Positions 1-10,152 of a stretch of DNA of 64,000 nt are shown here, piece after piece. Every line of letters begins with the position of its first letter. Position 1 is the first letter of the stretch. Source of the stretch: Mannheimia sp041807705 (lineage in GTDB: Bacteria > Pseudomonadota > Gammaproteobacteria > Enterobacterales > Pasteurellaceae); assembly GCF_041807705.1 (NCBI RefSeq), contig NZ_JBGTYY010000007.1, positions 23,996 to 87,995 on the forward strand. Direction: 5' to 3'. A model generated the notes under the pieces. The model ran no database searches, was not told the DNA's origin, and worked only from the letters and a program-made list of their open reading frames with translations. Both the position numbers and the translations under genes were made by a program.

Positions 1-1
1 G

Positions 2-361
2 GCGGCGAATTGCTTTTATGCTTTTGATCAAGAAAACGCTCGTTTAATCATTCTAACAGCTAAAAAAACCAGACACGCCCAAATTATGCTAGAAAACCCA
101 CAGATTGTTGGCACTATTTGTGGGCAAATTGAAAAGATAAAAGAAATTGAAGGCGTACAATTTTCCGCTACAGCAAAATGTTTAGAAGACAAAGAGACTG
201 AAAAAGCAGCATTGCAAATTTATTACGAAAAACACCCGCTTGCACGCTTAAAACCGAGCGATGTTTGGGAGATTTCTTTTAATACTATCAAGCATACGGG
301 TAATAAATTTGTCTTTGCACAAAAAAGTATTTGGAGTAAAAATGCTACGCAATCCCCTTAA
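2..361 (+). CDS. yhbP: YhbP/UPF0306 family protein, 5' end cut by the window
   Basis: The reading frame is open from the window edge and gives about 119 residues of a family normally near 145, so the N-terminus lies outside. The visible part has the family pattern: ANCFYAFD near the start, TAKKTRHAQ, GTICGQ, a GVQF segment, and an end of the type LKPSDVWEI...F..KSIW. YhbP proteins have a split-barrel flavin-binding fold resembling pyridoxamine-phosphate oxidase; their substrate is not known. The 3' end overlaps the convergent AraC gene by 17 bases. A second, damaged copy of the C-terminal half lies at 4696-4906, so this gene marks one flank of the siderophore island. Confidence 0.75.
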   Translation, partial: AANCFYAFDQENARLIILTAKKTRHAQIMLENPQIVGTICGQIEKIKEIEGVQFSATAKCLEDKETEKAALQIYYEKHPLARLKPSDVWEISFNTIKHTGNKFVFAQKSIWSKNATQSP

Positions 362-995
362 TTTTATCTCTTTTTACCTGACTTGGCGTTATACCGAAAT
401 TTTTCTTAAATGCTGTCGAAAAATTTTCTGCATTCGAATAACCAGCTAATTCAGCGACTTGCATAACACTACGTCCATCCAGCAAAGCATTATAAGATTG
501 CTCTAAGAAAGGTTCAGATTCATTGTGCTGTAAGAAGATCTCATCGATAAGCCTAAGCATTGACTGCGTTACCGTAATAGAATACGGTTTTAAATGTTGT
601 TTAAATTGATGGTAACTTGATAGATTGAGATAGCTTTCCATAATCCATTTAGGATAAAGAAAAACAACTAGCTCTTTTTGGTATTGCCCTTTTTGAAATA
701 CCTTTTTTCCCATTTCTGAACGGTTCAAGGGTAAAAAAGCTGCTTTAGGCTTAGCCCTTGCATCTAATTCAAAATAACCTGAATCAAAATGAATTTCTGA
801 ACGCCCATTCAACAAAATAACCAATCTTAAACCTGATTCAAATAGGGCTTGCTCTTGCTCTACGGTAGCGTTTACTTGAATGTCCGTATATTTCAACATA
901 AGGTCTGTACGAAATCGGTATAGCTCTACTCTTCCCACTATATTTTTATTTTCATCAATGAAAATCGTCTTTCTCATACAAATTTTATTCCCCAT
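345..995 (-). CDS. AraC-family regulator (PchR-like), probably damaged: one helix-turn-helix missing
   Basis: 216 residues, whereas PchR-type siderophore regulators have about 290-300. The N-terminal sensing region is present. The C-terminal helix-turn-helix is clear (SVMQVAELAGYSNAENFSTA, then FKKNFGITPSQ), about residues 173-208. The expected preceding helix-turn-helix of the AraC DNA-binding domain is absent: the text goes straight from a linker (residues ~150-165) into LLDGRSVMQV. This looks like an in-frame deletion of about 50-60 residues and probably cripples DNA binding. An alternative start lies at 977 (MRKTIF), with GGGGAA upstream. The gene is divergent from the TonB receptor pseudogene, as is usual for a siderophore-responsive activator. 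Confidence 0.7.
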   Translation of the reverse strand: MGNKICMRKTIFIDENKNIVGRVELYRFRTDLMLKYTDIQVNATVEQEQALFESGLRLVILLNGRSEIHFDSGYFELDARAKPKAAFLPLNRSEMGKKVFQKGQYQKELVVFLYPKWIMESYLNLSSYHQFKQHLKPYSITVTQSMLRLIDEIFLQHNESEPFLEQSYNALLDGRSVMQVAELAGYSNAENFSTAFKKNFGITPSQVKRDKIKGIA

Positions 996-1042
996 AGGAA
1001 AAGTTTTATTTTACAAAGGTTTTTTGCCTAAAAACAAGATAT

Positions 1043-1061
1043 ATTAATAATAATTCTTATT
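1043..1061 (+). promoter_or_regulatory. Fur-box-like sequence before the TonB receptor
   Basis: ATTAATAATAATTCTTATT matches 13 of 19 positions of the consensus GATAATGATAATCATTATC. It sits 14 bases before the receptor start and between the divergent AraC gene and the receptor, the usual place for iron control. Confidence 0.5.
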
Positions 1062-1074
1062 TATGGAGAAATTT

Positions 1075-3081
1075 ATGAAAAAAACAATATATTCACTCTC
1101 TTTAATTAGCCTAGCCTTGATGACATCTTATGTATCAGCAAACGATAACAAGGCAACTCTCGATACTATTGATGTAAAAGAAAAACTTGCTGCGACTACA
1201 GGTTATATCCCTGTTTATACTACTGTCGGAACAAAAAACGTAACATCATTATCCCGTACACCTTTTAGTATTAATGTCGTTTCATCTGATTTAATGCAGG
1301 ATCAAGCTGTGCGTTCTGTCACTGAAGCCGTTGCTTATACCTAGGGTATGGTAGGTGGTTATCGGGGTATAATGCACTCATTGAAATTTCGATTCGTGGT
1401 ATTGGGCATAAAAGCGATGGTGGCACAATTCCAATATATTTAAACGGTTCTCGCTACCAAACAGCATTTGAAATTGATCCCTTCTTCTTAGAAAGCATCA
1501 ATATCATTAAAGGTCCAAATTCTATTTTATATGGACAAGCGAACCCTGGTGGCGTAATGGATATTATCACCAAAAAAGCGAGTGGTAATCAGCATCGCCA
1601 GTTGCAATTTATTGTTGGAAATCACAACCGTTACCAAATAGGGCTTGATGTCGAACAAAACCTTTCTGAAACGCTATCCGCTCGTTTAATTGGTCAGTTA
1701 GAAAGAGCTAATTGGAATACCCGATTTGTAAAAGAAAAAGGAGGCGCTTTTACACCAAGCATTTTATGGAAGCCAACGACAAATACAGAACTCAACGTTT
1801 ATGCTTACTATGCGAAAAACCAAAAGCAGGCGATCGTAATTTCTTACCAAAAGAAGGGACAATTAATAACGTAAATGGGAAAAAGCTCCCCTATGATATG
1901 TTTCTAAGCGATCCAAACTATCACGGTTTAAAATCAGAGCAAATTCAAGTGGGCTACAATTTGTCACATAAATTCACCCAAAATCTGATGTTCCGTCAGA
2001 ACGCCAGTTACCATAATGGGGAAGAGAATTTTAAAAATGTCGTGTACTGGGGTGATACTGGTTCGATCTTATAACATAAGGCTCGCCGCTGGGACGTGAA
2101 AACCCAAGAAATCAGCTTAGATAACCAGTTAGAATTTGTCTTTAATACAACAAACATCAATCATACCTTGTTATCTGGTATCGATTATAAGCGAGTGCGT
2201 CAAGATCTAGATTAATTATATGTTTTCAAGTGATATCAAGCATTTAAAACAGCTTGGGTTTTATCTACAAGATCAGGTGGAAATAGTTAATGTTGAGCTA
2301 ATGCTAGGCGGGGACGTTATGACTTTGCTAAAAATAGCAACCAAGACCGCGTAACAAACACCAGAGAAAGTAATAAAGATAGGAAATTTACTTGGCGGTC
2401 AGGTGCAATCTATAACTTTGAGAACGGTATCGCACCTTACCTAAGCTACAGCACGTCTTTTGTGCCATCTTCCGAAAAAGATGCTCAAGGAGATTTCTTA
2501 AAGCCAACGACCGCCGAACAATGGGAAATGGGGCTGAAATATCAACCAACTCAAGAAACCTTGCTAACGTTAGCTGGATTTAAAATTACACAAAAAGATT
2601 TAGCAAATTATCAATGGTAAACTCGCTCTTATGAGCAAATTGGTGAAGTGGACGTCAAAGGAATTGAAGTGAGCTTAAATCAACAGCTCTCTGATAAATT
2701 CCCAGTATCTGCCTCTTACGCTTATCTCAAAAAAGAGATTACCGAAGATAAAGATGGCAGTACAATCGATAAAACGCAATGGGGTACTCCTCGCCATCAA
2801 GCTTCACTTTGGGCAAAATATAAATTCTTTGATAAGCTAACCACCGGTATAGGTGTACGCTATATGGGAACGACTTTTGGTAATAACCAAAATACATTTA
2901 CCGTACCCGCCTATACGCTTTACGATATGTCGCTTGGGTATGATTTTATGCCTAATTTAAACTTACAGCTCAACGCACAAAACCTGACGAATAAAAAATA
3001 TGTCGCAAGTTGTGCTAATAATTTTTCCTGTTTCTATGGGACAGAACGTAATTTAAGTGCGACTTTAAACTATCTTTTTAA
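1075..3081 (+). pseudogene. TonB-dependent ferric-siderophore receptor, multiply broken
   Basis: The conceptual product starts MKKTIYSLSLISLALM (signal peptide). It continues with a plug domain (SLSRTPFSINVVSSDLMQDQ; INIIKGPNSILYGQANPGGV) and ends with a barrel terminus resembling YGTERNLSATLNYLF, matching FhuA/FoxA/FcuA-type siderophore receptors. Inactivating lesions: a TAG codon at 1342-1344 (AYT*), a frameshift just after it, a frameshift near 1860, stops near 2071 and 2215, more frame changes at 2220-2340, and a stop near 2618. The original stop also seems lost: removing one T from a T-run near 3077 explains read-through past an out-of-frame TAA at 3079-3081. No functional receptor can be made. 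Confidence 0.85.
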
Positions 3082-3089
3082 CCTTAAAC

Positions 3090-3107
3090 AGCCCTCGAAT
3101 GAGGGCT
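3090..3107 (+). terminator. Hairpin after the receptor pseudogene
   Basis: AGCCCTC - GAAT - GAGGGCT makes a 7-bp stem with a 4-base loop just beyond the receptor's expected end. It is not followed by a clear U-run, so termination strength is uncertain. Confidence 0.4.
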
Positions 3108-3125
3108 TAAACATTTGCAAAAAAT

Positions 3126-4694
3126 ATGAAAAAAACGACCGCTTATATTCTCACCTTTCTTATTCATACAATGCTTCACGCTAACAATATAACAATTGAA
3201 TTAAAAAAGGCGATTTCGTGCAAGGCACACTGACTCAACTTGCTGAACAACCGCTTTCACTTTCCATTATTTTCCCAGACAACTCTACTCGCCTATTTGC
3301 TCAAAATGTCTTTGGTGAACAGGATTTATGCTTAAATCTGAACACAATGGCACGGCCACTTTCTCTATTCCAAACAATGGCAAAGCATATCAAACAATGA
3401 TTTTAAATTAGCCATTGAAGAGCATATTCCTCTTTCAGATCAAATTGCTAAGCCTAAAACTATCGAAAATCAACAACTTGCTGAATTAAGTGTACAAATT
3501 GCAAAGAATCCTGCAAAAAAGACCGCTTTAATGAACGATTTTTGGGATAAAGTCAAACAATCTGGCACACCGCTGATTGAAGCTTTGAACGAATAGCAAA
3601 GCCGAGTTACTTTTTTATGGCGTGGCGCAAAACAAAATGTGCGTATTTGGGGTGGTGTATCGACCGATCACGACTTTATGGAACGCTTGGGTGAAACTGA
3701 TTTATGGTATAAAAGCTATATCGTACCTAATGATACGTTGGTTGAATATCGCCTTGCCCCTGATATTCCAACATTACCTGTAGATGAATATACCCAACGC
3801 AGAGCCTTACTTGCCACAGCCCAAGCCGATCCGTTGAACAAAACCCCCTATTTTGAGAAAATAGGATAAAATCTACAAAATACAGATAAGTTTAACTACT
3901 ACTCGCTTGTCAAATTAGCAAAAGCTCCAGCACAACCTTACCTACTTGAAGAACCCAATATCGACAAAGGCACAATGCAAGAATTAGTTTTCGATAGTGC
4001 CAAACTTGGGAATAAACGCCGATTATTTGCCTATTTGCCTGCGAATTTTAGTACGAAAAATAGCTATCCGATTCTCTATCTGTTTGATGGTGTAGAATAC
4101 ACCGAACGTGTGCCGGCAAAAACGATTTTAGATAATATGATCGCTCAAAAAGTAATTCCCCCAACTGTCGCCATCTTTATTGAGAATGCGTCTAGTGAAT
4201 CAAGACGAGTTGAGCTACCTGCTAACCCAATTTTTACCCAAGTACTAGCGGAAGAAATCGTCCCCTTTGCCGAAAAATCCATTGGCATGGAAGCAAAAGA
4301 GCGAATTATCAGTGGTTCTAGCTACGGCGGATTATCCTCAGCTTATACCGTGCTAAATTATTCTTATCTCTTTAATAAAGCACTGATTTTATCAGGCTCA
4401 TTTTGGTGGAATCCTAAGAATACACCGAGCGAAAATAGTCACTATATCGCACACGAATTTGCAATAAAAGAAAAATTACCTGTTTGCTTTTTTATCAGTG
4501 CTGGATTTTATGAAAGCGGAAGATCGAATATATTGGAAACCTCTCGCCATTTAAAAGATGTGTTACTGGCAAAAGGCTACCCTGTGACCTATATAGAACA
4601 ATCCACCCCGCACGGCTATTTAGCGTGGCAAGGATTAATAAGCGATGGGTTAAAAGCGTTATTAGGTAAAGGGGCTTGCCAACACCCCGACTAA
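3126..4694 (+). pseudogene. fes: Enterochelin esterase-like (Fes/IroE) gene, frameshifted
   Basis: The N-terminus MKKTTAYILTFLIHTMLHA reads as a signal peptide, so the ancestor was perhaps periplasmic, like IroE. A Fes N-terminal domain follows (VTFLWRGAKQNVRIWGG near 3610; LGETDLWYKSYIVPNDT). The alpha/beta-hydrolase part from 3975 has the nucleophile motif SGSSYGG and the catalytic histidine in TPHGYLAWQ. Breaks: a frame change near 3220 (the original frame hits TGA at 3229), another near 3390, an in-frame TAG at 3595-3597 and a TAA at 3867-3869. The esterase domain alone (3975-4694, 239 aa) is still open and could be translated only if a new start were used. Its role would have been to cut the trilactone backbone of ferric enterobactin-type siderophores taken in by the neighbouring receptor. 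Confidence 0.8.
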
Positions 4695-4695
4695 G

Positions 4696-4906
4696 GAATA
4701 GTAAAATTACTCAAAAAATAAAAGAGATTGAAGGCATAGAGTTTTCCGCCACAGCAAAATGTTTAGAATACAAAGAGGATGAACAAGTAGCATTGCAAAT
4801 TTATTACGAAAAACACTCGCTTGCACGCTTAAAACCGAGTGATGTTTGGGAGCTTTTAAGACTCTTAAATAGCAATAAAGTGATATGTGCGAAAAAAACG
4901 ATTTGA
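4696..4906 (+). pseudogene. Second, truncated copy of the yhbP C-terminal half
   Basis: From about 4715 the DNA and protein closely resemble 138-355 (shared FSATAKCLE, ALQIYYEKH, LARLKPSDVWE). The N-terminal half is missing and the end diverges by frameshift (ELLRLLNSNKVICAKKTI). It directly follows the esterase pseudogene. The two yhbP copies thus flank the whole AraC/receptor/esterase island as direct repeats. Confidence 0.75.
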
Positions 4907-4925
4907 GAAAGAGAATAAATAGATA

Positions 4926-4948
4926 AAGGCTACATCTCATGTAGCCTT
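4926..4948. terminator. Hairpin between yhbP fragment and WG-repeat gene
   Basis: AAGGCTACAT - CTC - ATGTAGCCTT forms a 10-bp perfect stem with a 3-base loop, between two convergent genes. It probably serves the WG-repeat gene, which ends at 4957. Confidence 0.6.
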
Positions 4949-4956
4949 ATTTACAT

Positions 4957-6936
4957 TTAATAATCGACAATCGGCATATTAAGTCGTTTAGACAACTCAA
5001 GAATATCTGATTTATCTTCAGTTCTGACAACAATAAAATTAACATCATCTCCACCGGACACAATATTTAAAATAGAATAATCTGATTGGGCTTCTAAGTT
5101 TTGATTAATATATTCAATGCCCTTCTGATAGTCATCATCAGTAATACTAAAAGATACGCCTATTTTATTTGAAATAAAATCACTTAATCTTTCAATATCA
5201 AATTTCCAATCATCAACATTATTATCAATAAAATAGGTAATAAGTTCATAATATAAGTCATCTTGTGCTACATCTAGCAATTCATCTTTTTCGTAATCTA
5301 ACCATCTCTCTAATTTTTTACGGAATTTATCTGGAGTATCCGTTAATTCAATATAGGCTTTTTTAAATTTATTAACTTCAGATTTCGTTAAGTGATCATC
5401 AAAATTTAATAATTGAATTAATCTAGCAATATCTTCTTCTCGATTAAATTCTTGATGAATGAAAACACCTTGATTTTGCTCGGTTTCTATTTCTAAATCA
5501 TTACAAATTTTCTCAATGCAATCTAATAATTGACTAAATAAAGAAATTTCTTCATCAGTTAAGCTATCAAAATCAAAAGATTTGCTCTTATCAAATAAAT
5601 CAACATATTTCTCTCCAAATAAGGAGATATAGTATGTAAGGTGTAATCTATTTTCTTCATTAAGAATAGCAAAGAAAATATTCGCATCTCCCTTATAATA
5701 CTCTGTATTGATTTCTCCAGTAAAATCGATACTCAAAACAGGATAATGTAATCCATTTTTTAAAATTTCAGGTAAATTATCAACTTGTTCTAAACGCATT
5801 TTACAGCGTAATTGGTTATATTGCTCATATTCTTTCTGATAGCTATAATTTTCAGGAATATCATCTAAAGTTGTGAGAGCATAAGGCATTTGCCAATAAT
5901 AGAGGCTATACTCAGACTGATTTCTAGCCACTTCATCATTCATCAGATAGTTATATAGCTTTTCTATATTATCTGACAAAATCCTAATTTTCCTACTAAG
6001 TTCATTAGGAATATAATTTATTATTTTTCTGCCAGACTTATCAACAAAAAATCTATCACCATCAAGCTCTACATAAGCACGTTCTTTAATAAAAGGAAAA
6101 ATTACATCATCAAATTTTGGAGAGATAATTTCTCTACCATTCAAATCAAGAAACCCGTATTTTTTATCAACAGAAACCACAATATCTTCTTCATTAACAA
6201 TTAAACTGTCATATTTTAGTTCTGTTATATTTTTAACATTACCCTCTCCATAAATTAAAATTCCATATTTTCTGGCATAACTAAAGAAACCAGACTTATG
6301 ATTTAATACTGCCTTTATTAATAAGGTGTCTCCTATAAATTCTAGACTGTTATATTTAAACTCTAACATTTTATTGTTGAATTCATCAATAACCCCATAT
6401 TTCCTGTTTAAACAAGCAACAGCAAGATATTTATTTTCAGAGTCAGCATAGTGAATTTCAGCAATATCATCATAAATGGCTGGAATAATTTCTTCTAATC
6501 CATTATTCAGAATACCATACTTACCTGAAACAGAAAAAATAGTGATATTTCCTTTATTAAAAAGCCTTGCTGAATCATATTTCAACGGGGTGATTTTTGT
6601 TGTTGCAGGCAAAGGTGGGTTATCCAATTTATAGAATGCGTATTTATTGCCGTTTTGCATCATTCCTACCCAACCAGAATCTTCAATCAAATCATATTCT
6701 ATTGGCACTAATAATTCATTTTCATCATTAATAATGCCATAATGCTGACCATTTCGGACTGAATAACCACCACAATATCTCTCTTTAATTTCATCATACA
6801 TTAAAGGAATAACTTCTTTTTTCGAATAGCGATCAACTACACCATATTTTCCATTTTTAGCAACGATCAATAACGAGTAGCTCACACACTCTATTACGTC
6901 ATCATATTTTTTCTTAAATGAATTTAAATTACTCAC
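4957..6936 (-). CDS. WG-repeat protein of unknown function
   Basis: 659 residues starting with GTG. AGGAAG lies 5 bases upstream and overlaps the end of tusA, so translation is probably coupled. The first ~300 residues hold about six to seven WG-type repeats of the form KYGV(I/V)D...E.I...YD.I (for example NGKYGVVDRYSKKEVIPLMY, HYGIINDENELLVPIEYD, KYGILNNGLEEIIPAIYDDI, KKYGFLDLNGREIISPKFDD). The rest (~330-659) is acidic and I recognise no domain in it. No signal peptide or membrane segment is seen. WG repeats are thought to form beta-propeller-like scaffolds. The function cannot be given from sequence. Confidence 0.8.
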   Translation of the reverse strand: MSNLNSFKKKYDDVIECVSYSLLIVAKNGKYGVVDRYSKKEVIPLMYDEIKERYCGGYSVRNGQHYGIINDENELLVPIEYDLIEDSGWVGMMQNGNKYAFYKLDNPPLPATTKITPLKYDSARLFNKGNITIFSVSGKYGILNNGLEEIIPAIYDDIAEIHYADSENKYLAVACLNRKYGVIDEFNNKMLEFKYNSLEFIGDTLLIKAVLNHKSGFFSYARKYGILIYGEGNVKNITELKYDSLIVNEEDIVVSVDKKYGFLDLNGREIISPKFDDVIFPFIKERAYVELDGDRFFVDKSGRKIINYIPNELSRKIRILSDNIEKLYNYLMNDEVARNQSEYSLYYWQMPYALTTLDDIPENYSYQKEYEQYNQLRCKMRLEQVDNLPEILKNGLHYPVLSIDFTGEINTEYYKGDANIFFAILNEENRLHLTYYISLFGEKYVDLFDKSKSFDFDSLTDEEISLFSQLLDCIEKICNDLEIETEQNQGVFIHQEFNREEDIARLIQLLNFDDHLTKSEVNKFKKAYIELTDTPDKFRKKLERWLDYEKDELLDVAQDDLYYELITYFIDNNVDDWKFDIERLSDFISNKIGVSFSITDDDYQKGIEYINQNLEAQSDYSILNIVSGGDDVNFIVVRTEDKSDILELSKRLNMPIVDY

Positions 6937-6945
6937 TTGAACTTC

Positions 6946-7155
6946 CTAAATTGTAAAAATCACTCGATTTTCGACCGCTTGTATCTCACAAAGCCAGCCT
7001 TGCTCTTTGGCAAGCAATTCAAAATCGGCAAGGCTGCTCTGCTTATTAAGTAGAACGTCTAAACTATCGCCTTTTTTAAGATCATTCATCGCTTTTTTAG
7101 CCATAAATAAAGGTAACGGACAGCTATAGCCTGTTAAATCTAAAGAATATTTCAT
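6946..7155 (-). CDS. TusA/YedF-family sulfur carrier
   Basis: 69 residues with the family CPxP motif (C12-P-L-P15 in GYSCPLPLF), where the cysteine carries persulfide sulfur. The C-terminal half has the usual two-layer alpha/beta pattern. TusA-like proteins pass sulfur to thio-modification of tRNA or to molybdopterin-type pathways; which partner is used here is not visible. The gene stops 10 bases before the WG-repeat start, so the two are probably one transcript. Confidence 0.8.
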   Translation of the reverse strand: MKYSLDLTGYSCPLPLFMAKKAMNDLKKGDSLDVLLNKQSSLADFELLAKEQGWLCEIQAVENRVIFTI

Positions 7156-7171
7156 CGTTTCGATACAACAA

Positions 7172-7195
7172 AAGGCGAACTTAAAAGTTCGCCTT
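7172..7195 (-). terminator. Rho-independent terminator after the hemerythrin gene
   Basis: AAGGCGAAC - TTAAAA - GTTCGCCTT is a 9-bp stem. On the minus strand it is followed by TTTTGTTG. It separates tgt/hemerythrin from tusA/WG. Confidence 0.65.
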
Positions 7196-7206
7196 ATTCA
7201 TTGAAA

Positions 7207-7719
7207 TTATAATTTACGGCGATCCGCCATAATTTTACCCATTGCTGAAAGTTTTTCTTCCGTTAAATGCTCACGCCCTAGCTCGAAAAGTGGTTCTTCA
7301 ATGGCAATATGCACATCATAACCTGCCACAAAACGCTCGATTAACTCTCTATCAACATTTTCACGTTTGCCTGCAAGTAAATCTTCAAGCTGAGCAGATA
7401 AATCGTCCCAGTTTTTATGCAAATGAACGTGCTGACGTTCTAATTCATCAACATCTGCTTGAGCTTGAGGCTGCACTTTAATCAACTCTGGAAAGAAATC
7501 GTCTTCTTCATCTTCGTGATGAAGTGGAGCTGATATGTTGAAGTAATTTAAGATCTGCTGAACATCATTTTTTACCGCCTGATTTAAGCCGTTTTTTTCA
7601 AGGTAATCAGGCAGAATTTGTAACTGTTTACAGAAACTTTTCACTTTTCCGTGACAAGCATACAACATATCAATAGGTTCAGCCCAGCTTGCAAATTCTT
7701 GCGGTTCAAGTTGTTGCAT
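7207..7719 (-). CDS. Hemerythrin (HHE) domain protein
   Basis: 170 residues that read as a four-helix bundle with metal-ligand motifs: H23 (MLYACHGKV), H67-H68-E69 (LHHEDEEDDFFPEL), H97/H99/H101 (HVHLHKNW) and H137 with E141 (YDVHIAIEEPLF). Bacterial HHE proteins bind a di-iron or similar centre; roles in oxygen, NO or iron handling are known for relatives such as YtfE, but none can be assigned here. It starts 13 bases after the tgt stop codon and is likely co-transcribed with tgt. Confidence 0.8.
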   Translation of the reverse strand: MQQLEPQEFASWAEPIDMLYACHGKVKSFCKQLQILPDYLEKNGLNQAVKNDVQQILNYFNISAPLHHEDEEDDFFPELIKVQPQAQADVDELERQHVHLHKNWDDLSAQLEDLLAGKRENVDRELIERFVAGYDVHIAIEEPLFELGREHLTEEKLSAMGKIMADRRKL

Positions 7720-7731
7720 ATAAACTCCTTA

Positions 7732-8886
<1,155 letters not shown>

Positions 8887-8945
8887 TTTCTATCCACAAA
8901 TAAACAGTTCGTGAAAGCGGTCAAAAACCGCCAAAAATTTACCAA

Positions 8946-9086
8946 TTAGAATCTAAAGCCTGTTCCAATACCTAAGCCGATCCCAACACCATTTGAGCCG
9001 CCTCCGACTCCTACATTACCACCTACACCCGTTGATGAGCAGGCAAAAATCGTTAAAATGCTCACGCATAATAAGAATTTTTTCAT
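8946..9086 (-). CDS. Small glycine-rich lipoprotein
   Basis: 46 residues: MKKFLLCVSILTIFACSS, then a tail rich in G, V and N (GVGGNVGVGGG..., ending TGFRF). The signal peptide has a lipobox-like IFAC, which would make Cys16 the lipidated residue of a roughly 31-residue mature peptide. AGGA lies 8-11 bases before the ATG. It stands alone between tgt and the YceB-type gene. Similar tiny lipoproteins occur in Pasteurellaceae, but no function is known to me. Confidence 0.65.
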   Translation of the reverse strand: MKKFLLCVSILTIFACSSTGVGGNVGVGGGSNGVGIGLGIGTGFRF

Positions 9087-9179
9087 TTTTTGCTGTCCTA
9101 AAATAACAAGACGGACTATTATAGTCCAAGCACATTTTACCCTGTTTAACCCATTAAACCTAATTTAAAAGAGTAAATT

Positions 9180-9752
9180 ATGAAAATTTTACCCAAATTT
9201 ACCGCCTTATTGATGACTTCAGCAACGATGCTTTCAGCAAATGCCAATTTGTTGAGCATTAGCGAAGCTGAAATTAACGAATACTTATCCACTAAATTAA
9301 GCGAAAAAGTACCATTGCAAGATAAAGCCGGTATCCCTCAATTATTTGAACTTGATTACAATCTTCATTCACTCACCAGCCAAATTGGCAGAACAGAAGA
9401 GAAAAAAGTTGCAGTTTCAGGGGTGGTAGATGGGATCTTAAAAGCACGAGGCAAGAAATACAATGCCTCTATCCAGTTAAATATGGACACAACGCCCTAT
9501 TACGATCCTGAAAAAGGGGCATTATTTTTAAAAGATGTCCGCTTACTCAGCTGGTCTGCAACCCCTACAAAATATCAGTCTGAACTCCAAATGTTTTTGC
9601 CTGTACTTGCTGACGGATTAACGAGCTTTCTTAATGGTACTCCGGTTTATCGGTTAGACGAAAGTAAAATGAAAGAAGCAATGGTGAAAAAATTTGGTAA
9701 AGCCATTATCGTGGAAAATGGAAGTATCAAATTAGAAATCTCAATTTTCTAA
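9180..9752 (+). CDS. YceB-like DUF1439 protein, secreted
   Basis: 190 residues. The N-terminus MKILPKFTALLMTSATMLSA reads as a signal peptide, with cleavage after ANA likely. Family features shared with E. coli YceB are ISEAEINEYLS, NLHSLTSQIGR, the KGALFLKDV strand and the FLNGTPVYRL segment. E. coli YceB is a lipoprotein; this copy has no lipobox cysteine, so it is probably soluble and periplasmic. The fold is a tubular lipid-binding-like domain of unknown role. It stands as a single gene. Confidence 0.75.
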   Translation: MKILPKFTALLMTSATMLSANANLLSISEAEINEYLSTKLSEKVPLQDKAGIPQLFELDYNLHSLTSQIGRTEEKKVAVSGVVDGILKARGKKYNASIQLNMDTTPYYDPEKGALFLKDVRLLSWSATPTKYQSELQMFLPVLADGLTSFLNGTPVYRLDESKMKEAMVKKFGKAIIVENGSIKLEISIF

Positions 9753-9853
9753 AAATTTTGTGATCTCTGTCTAATTTCTACACTTTAGTAGTTGAGCTTT
9801 TAAGCATTCTATTTACAATTTAGTGGTTATTAATCAGCTATTAGGAGTTCTAT

Positions 9854-10060
9854 ATGGAAATCGGTATTGTTAAATGGTTTAACAATGTAAAAGGATTTGG
9901 TTTTATTACATCGGAAGTCTGTGAGGGAGATATTTTTGCTCACTTTTCTGAAATCCAAACTGAAGGTTATCGCTCCTTAAAAGTAGGGCAAAAAGTTGAG
10001 TTTGAATTAATCCAAGGCGAAAGAGGTGCGTCTGCCACCAAAATTACGCCTATCGAGTAG
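9854..10060 (+). CDS. cspD: Cold-shock-domain protein, CspD type
   Basis: 68 residues forming one cold-shock domain. KGFGFIT (RNP1) and DIFAHFS (RNP2-like) carry the aromatic nucleic-acid-binding residues. The sequence from MEIGIVKWFNN to GASATKITPI fits CspD, a single-stranded nucleic-acid binder linked to slow growth and replication inhibition in E. coli. The start follows TTAGGAG by 7 bases. A strong terminator follows. Confidence 0.85.
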   Translation: MEIGIVKWFNNVKGFGFITSEVCEGDIFAHFSEIQTEGYRSLKVGQKVEFELIQGERGASATKITPIE

Positions 10061-10114
10061 AAATACTTATCTTTATGTCTATTTCTTGCTATGCTAGCAA
10101 CATTGCTTAATTAT

Positions 10115-10138
10115 GCTCGGTTTCACACCGAGCTTTTT
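10115..10138 (+). terminator. Rho-independent terminator of cspD
   Basis: GCTCGG - TTTCACA - CCGAGC followed by TTTTT. The next gene starts only 15 bases later. Confidence 0.85.
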
Positions 10139-10152
10139 CTATCTTTTTAATT

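Noticed and set aside
1557..3184. Several separate small genes at the receptor locus
   Set aside because: Read in order across frames, the pieces reconstruct one TonB-dependent receptor, so they are fragments of a pseudogene.
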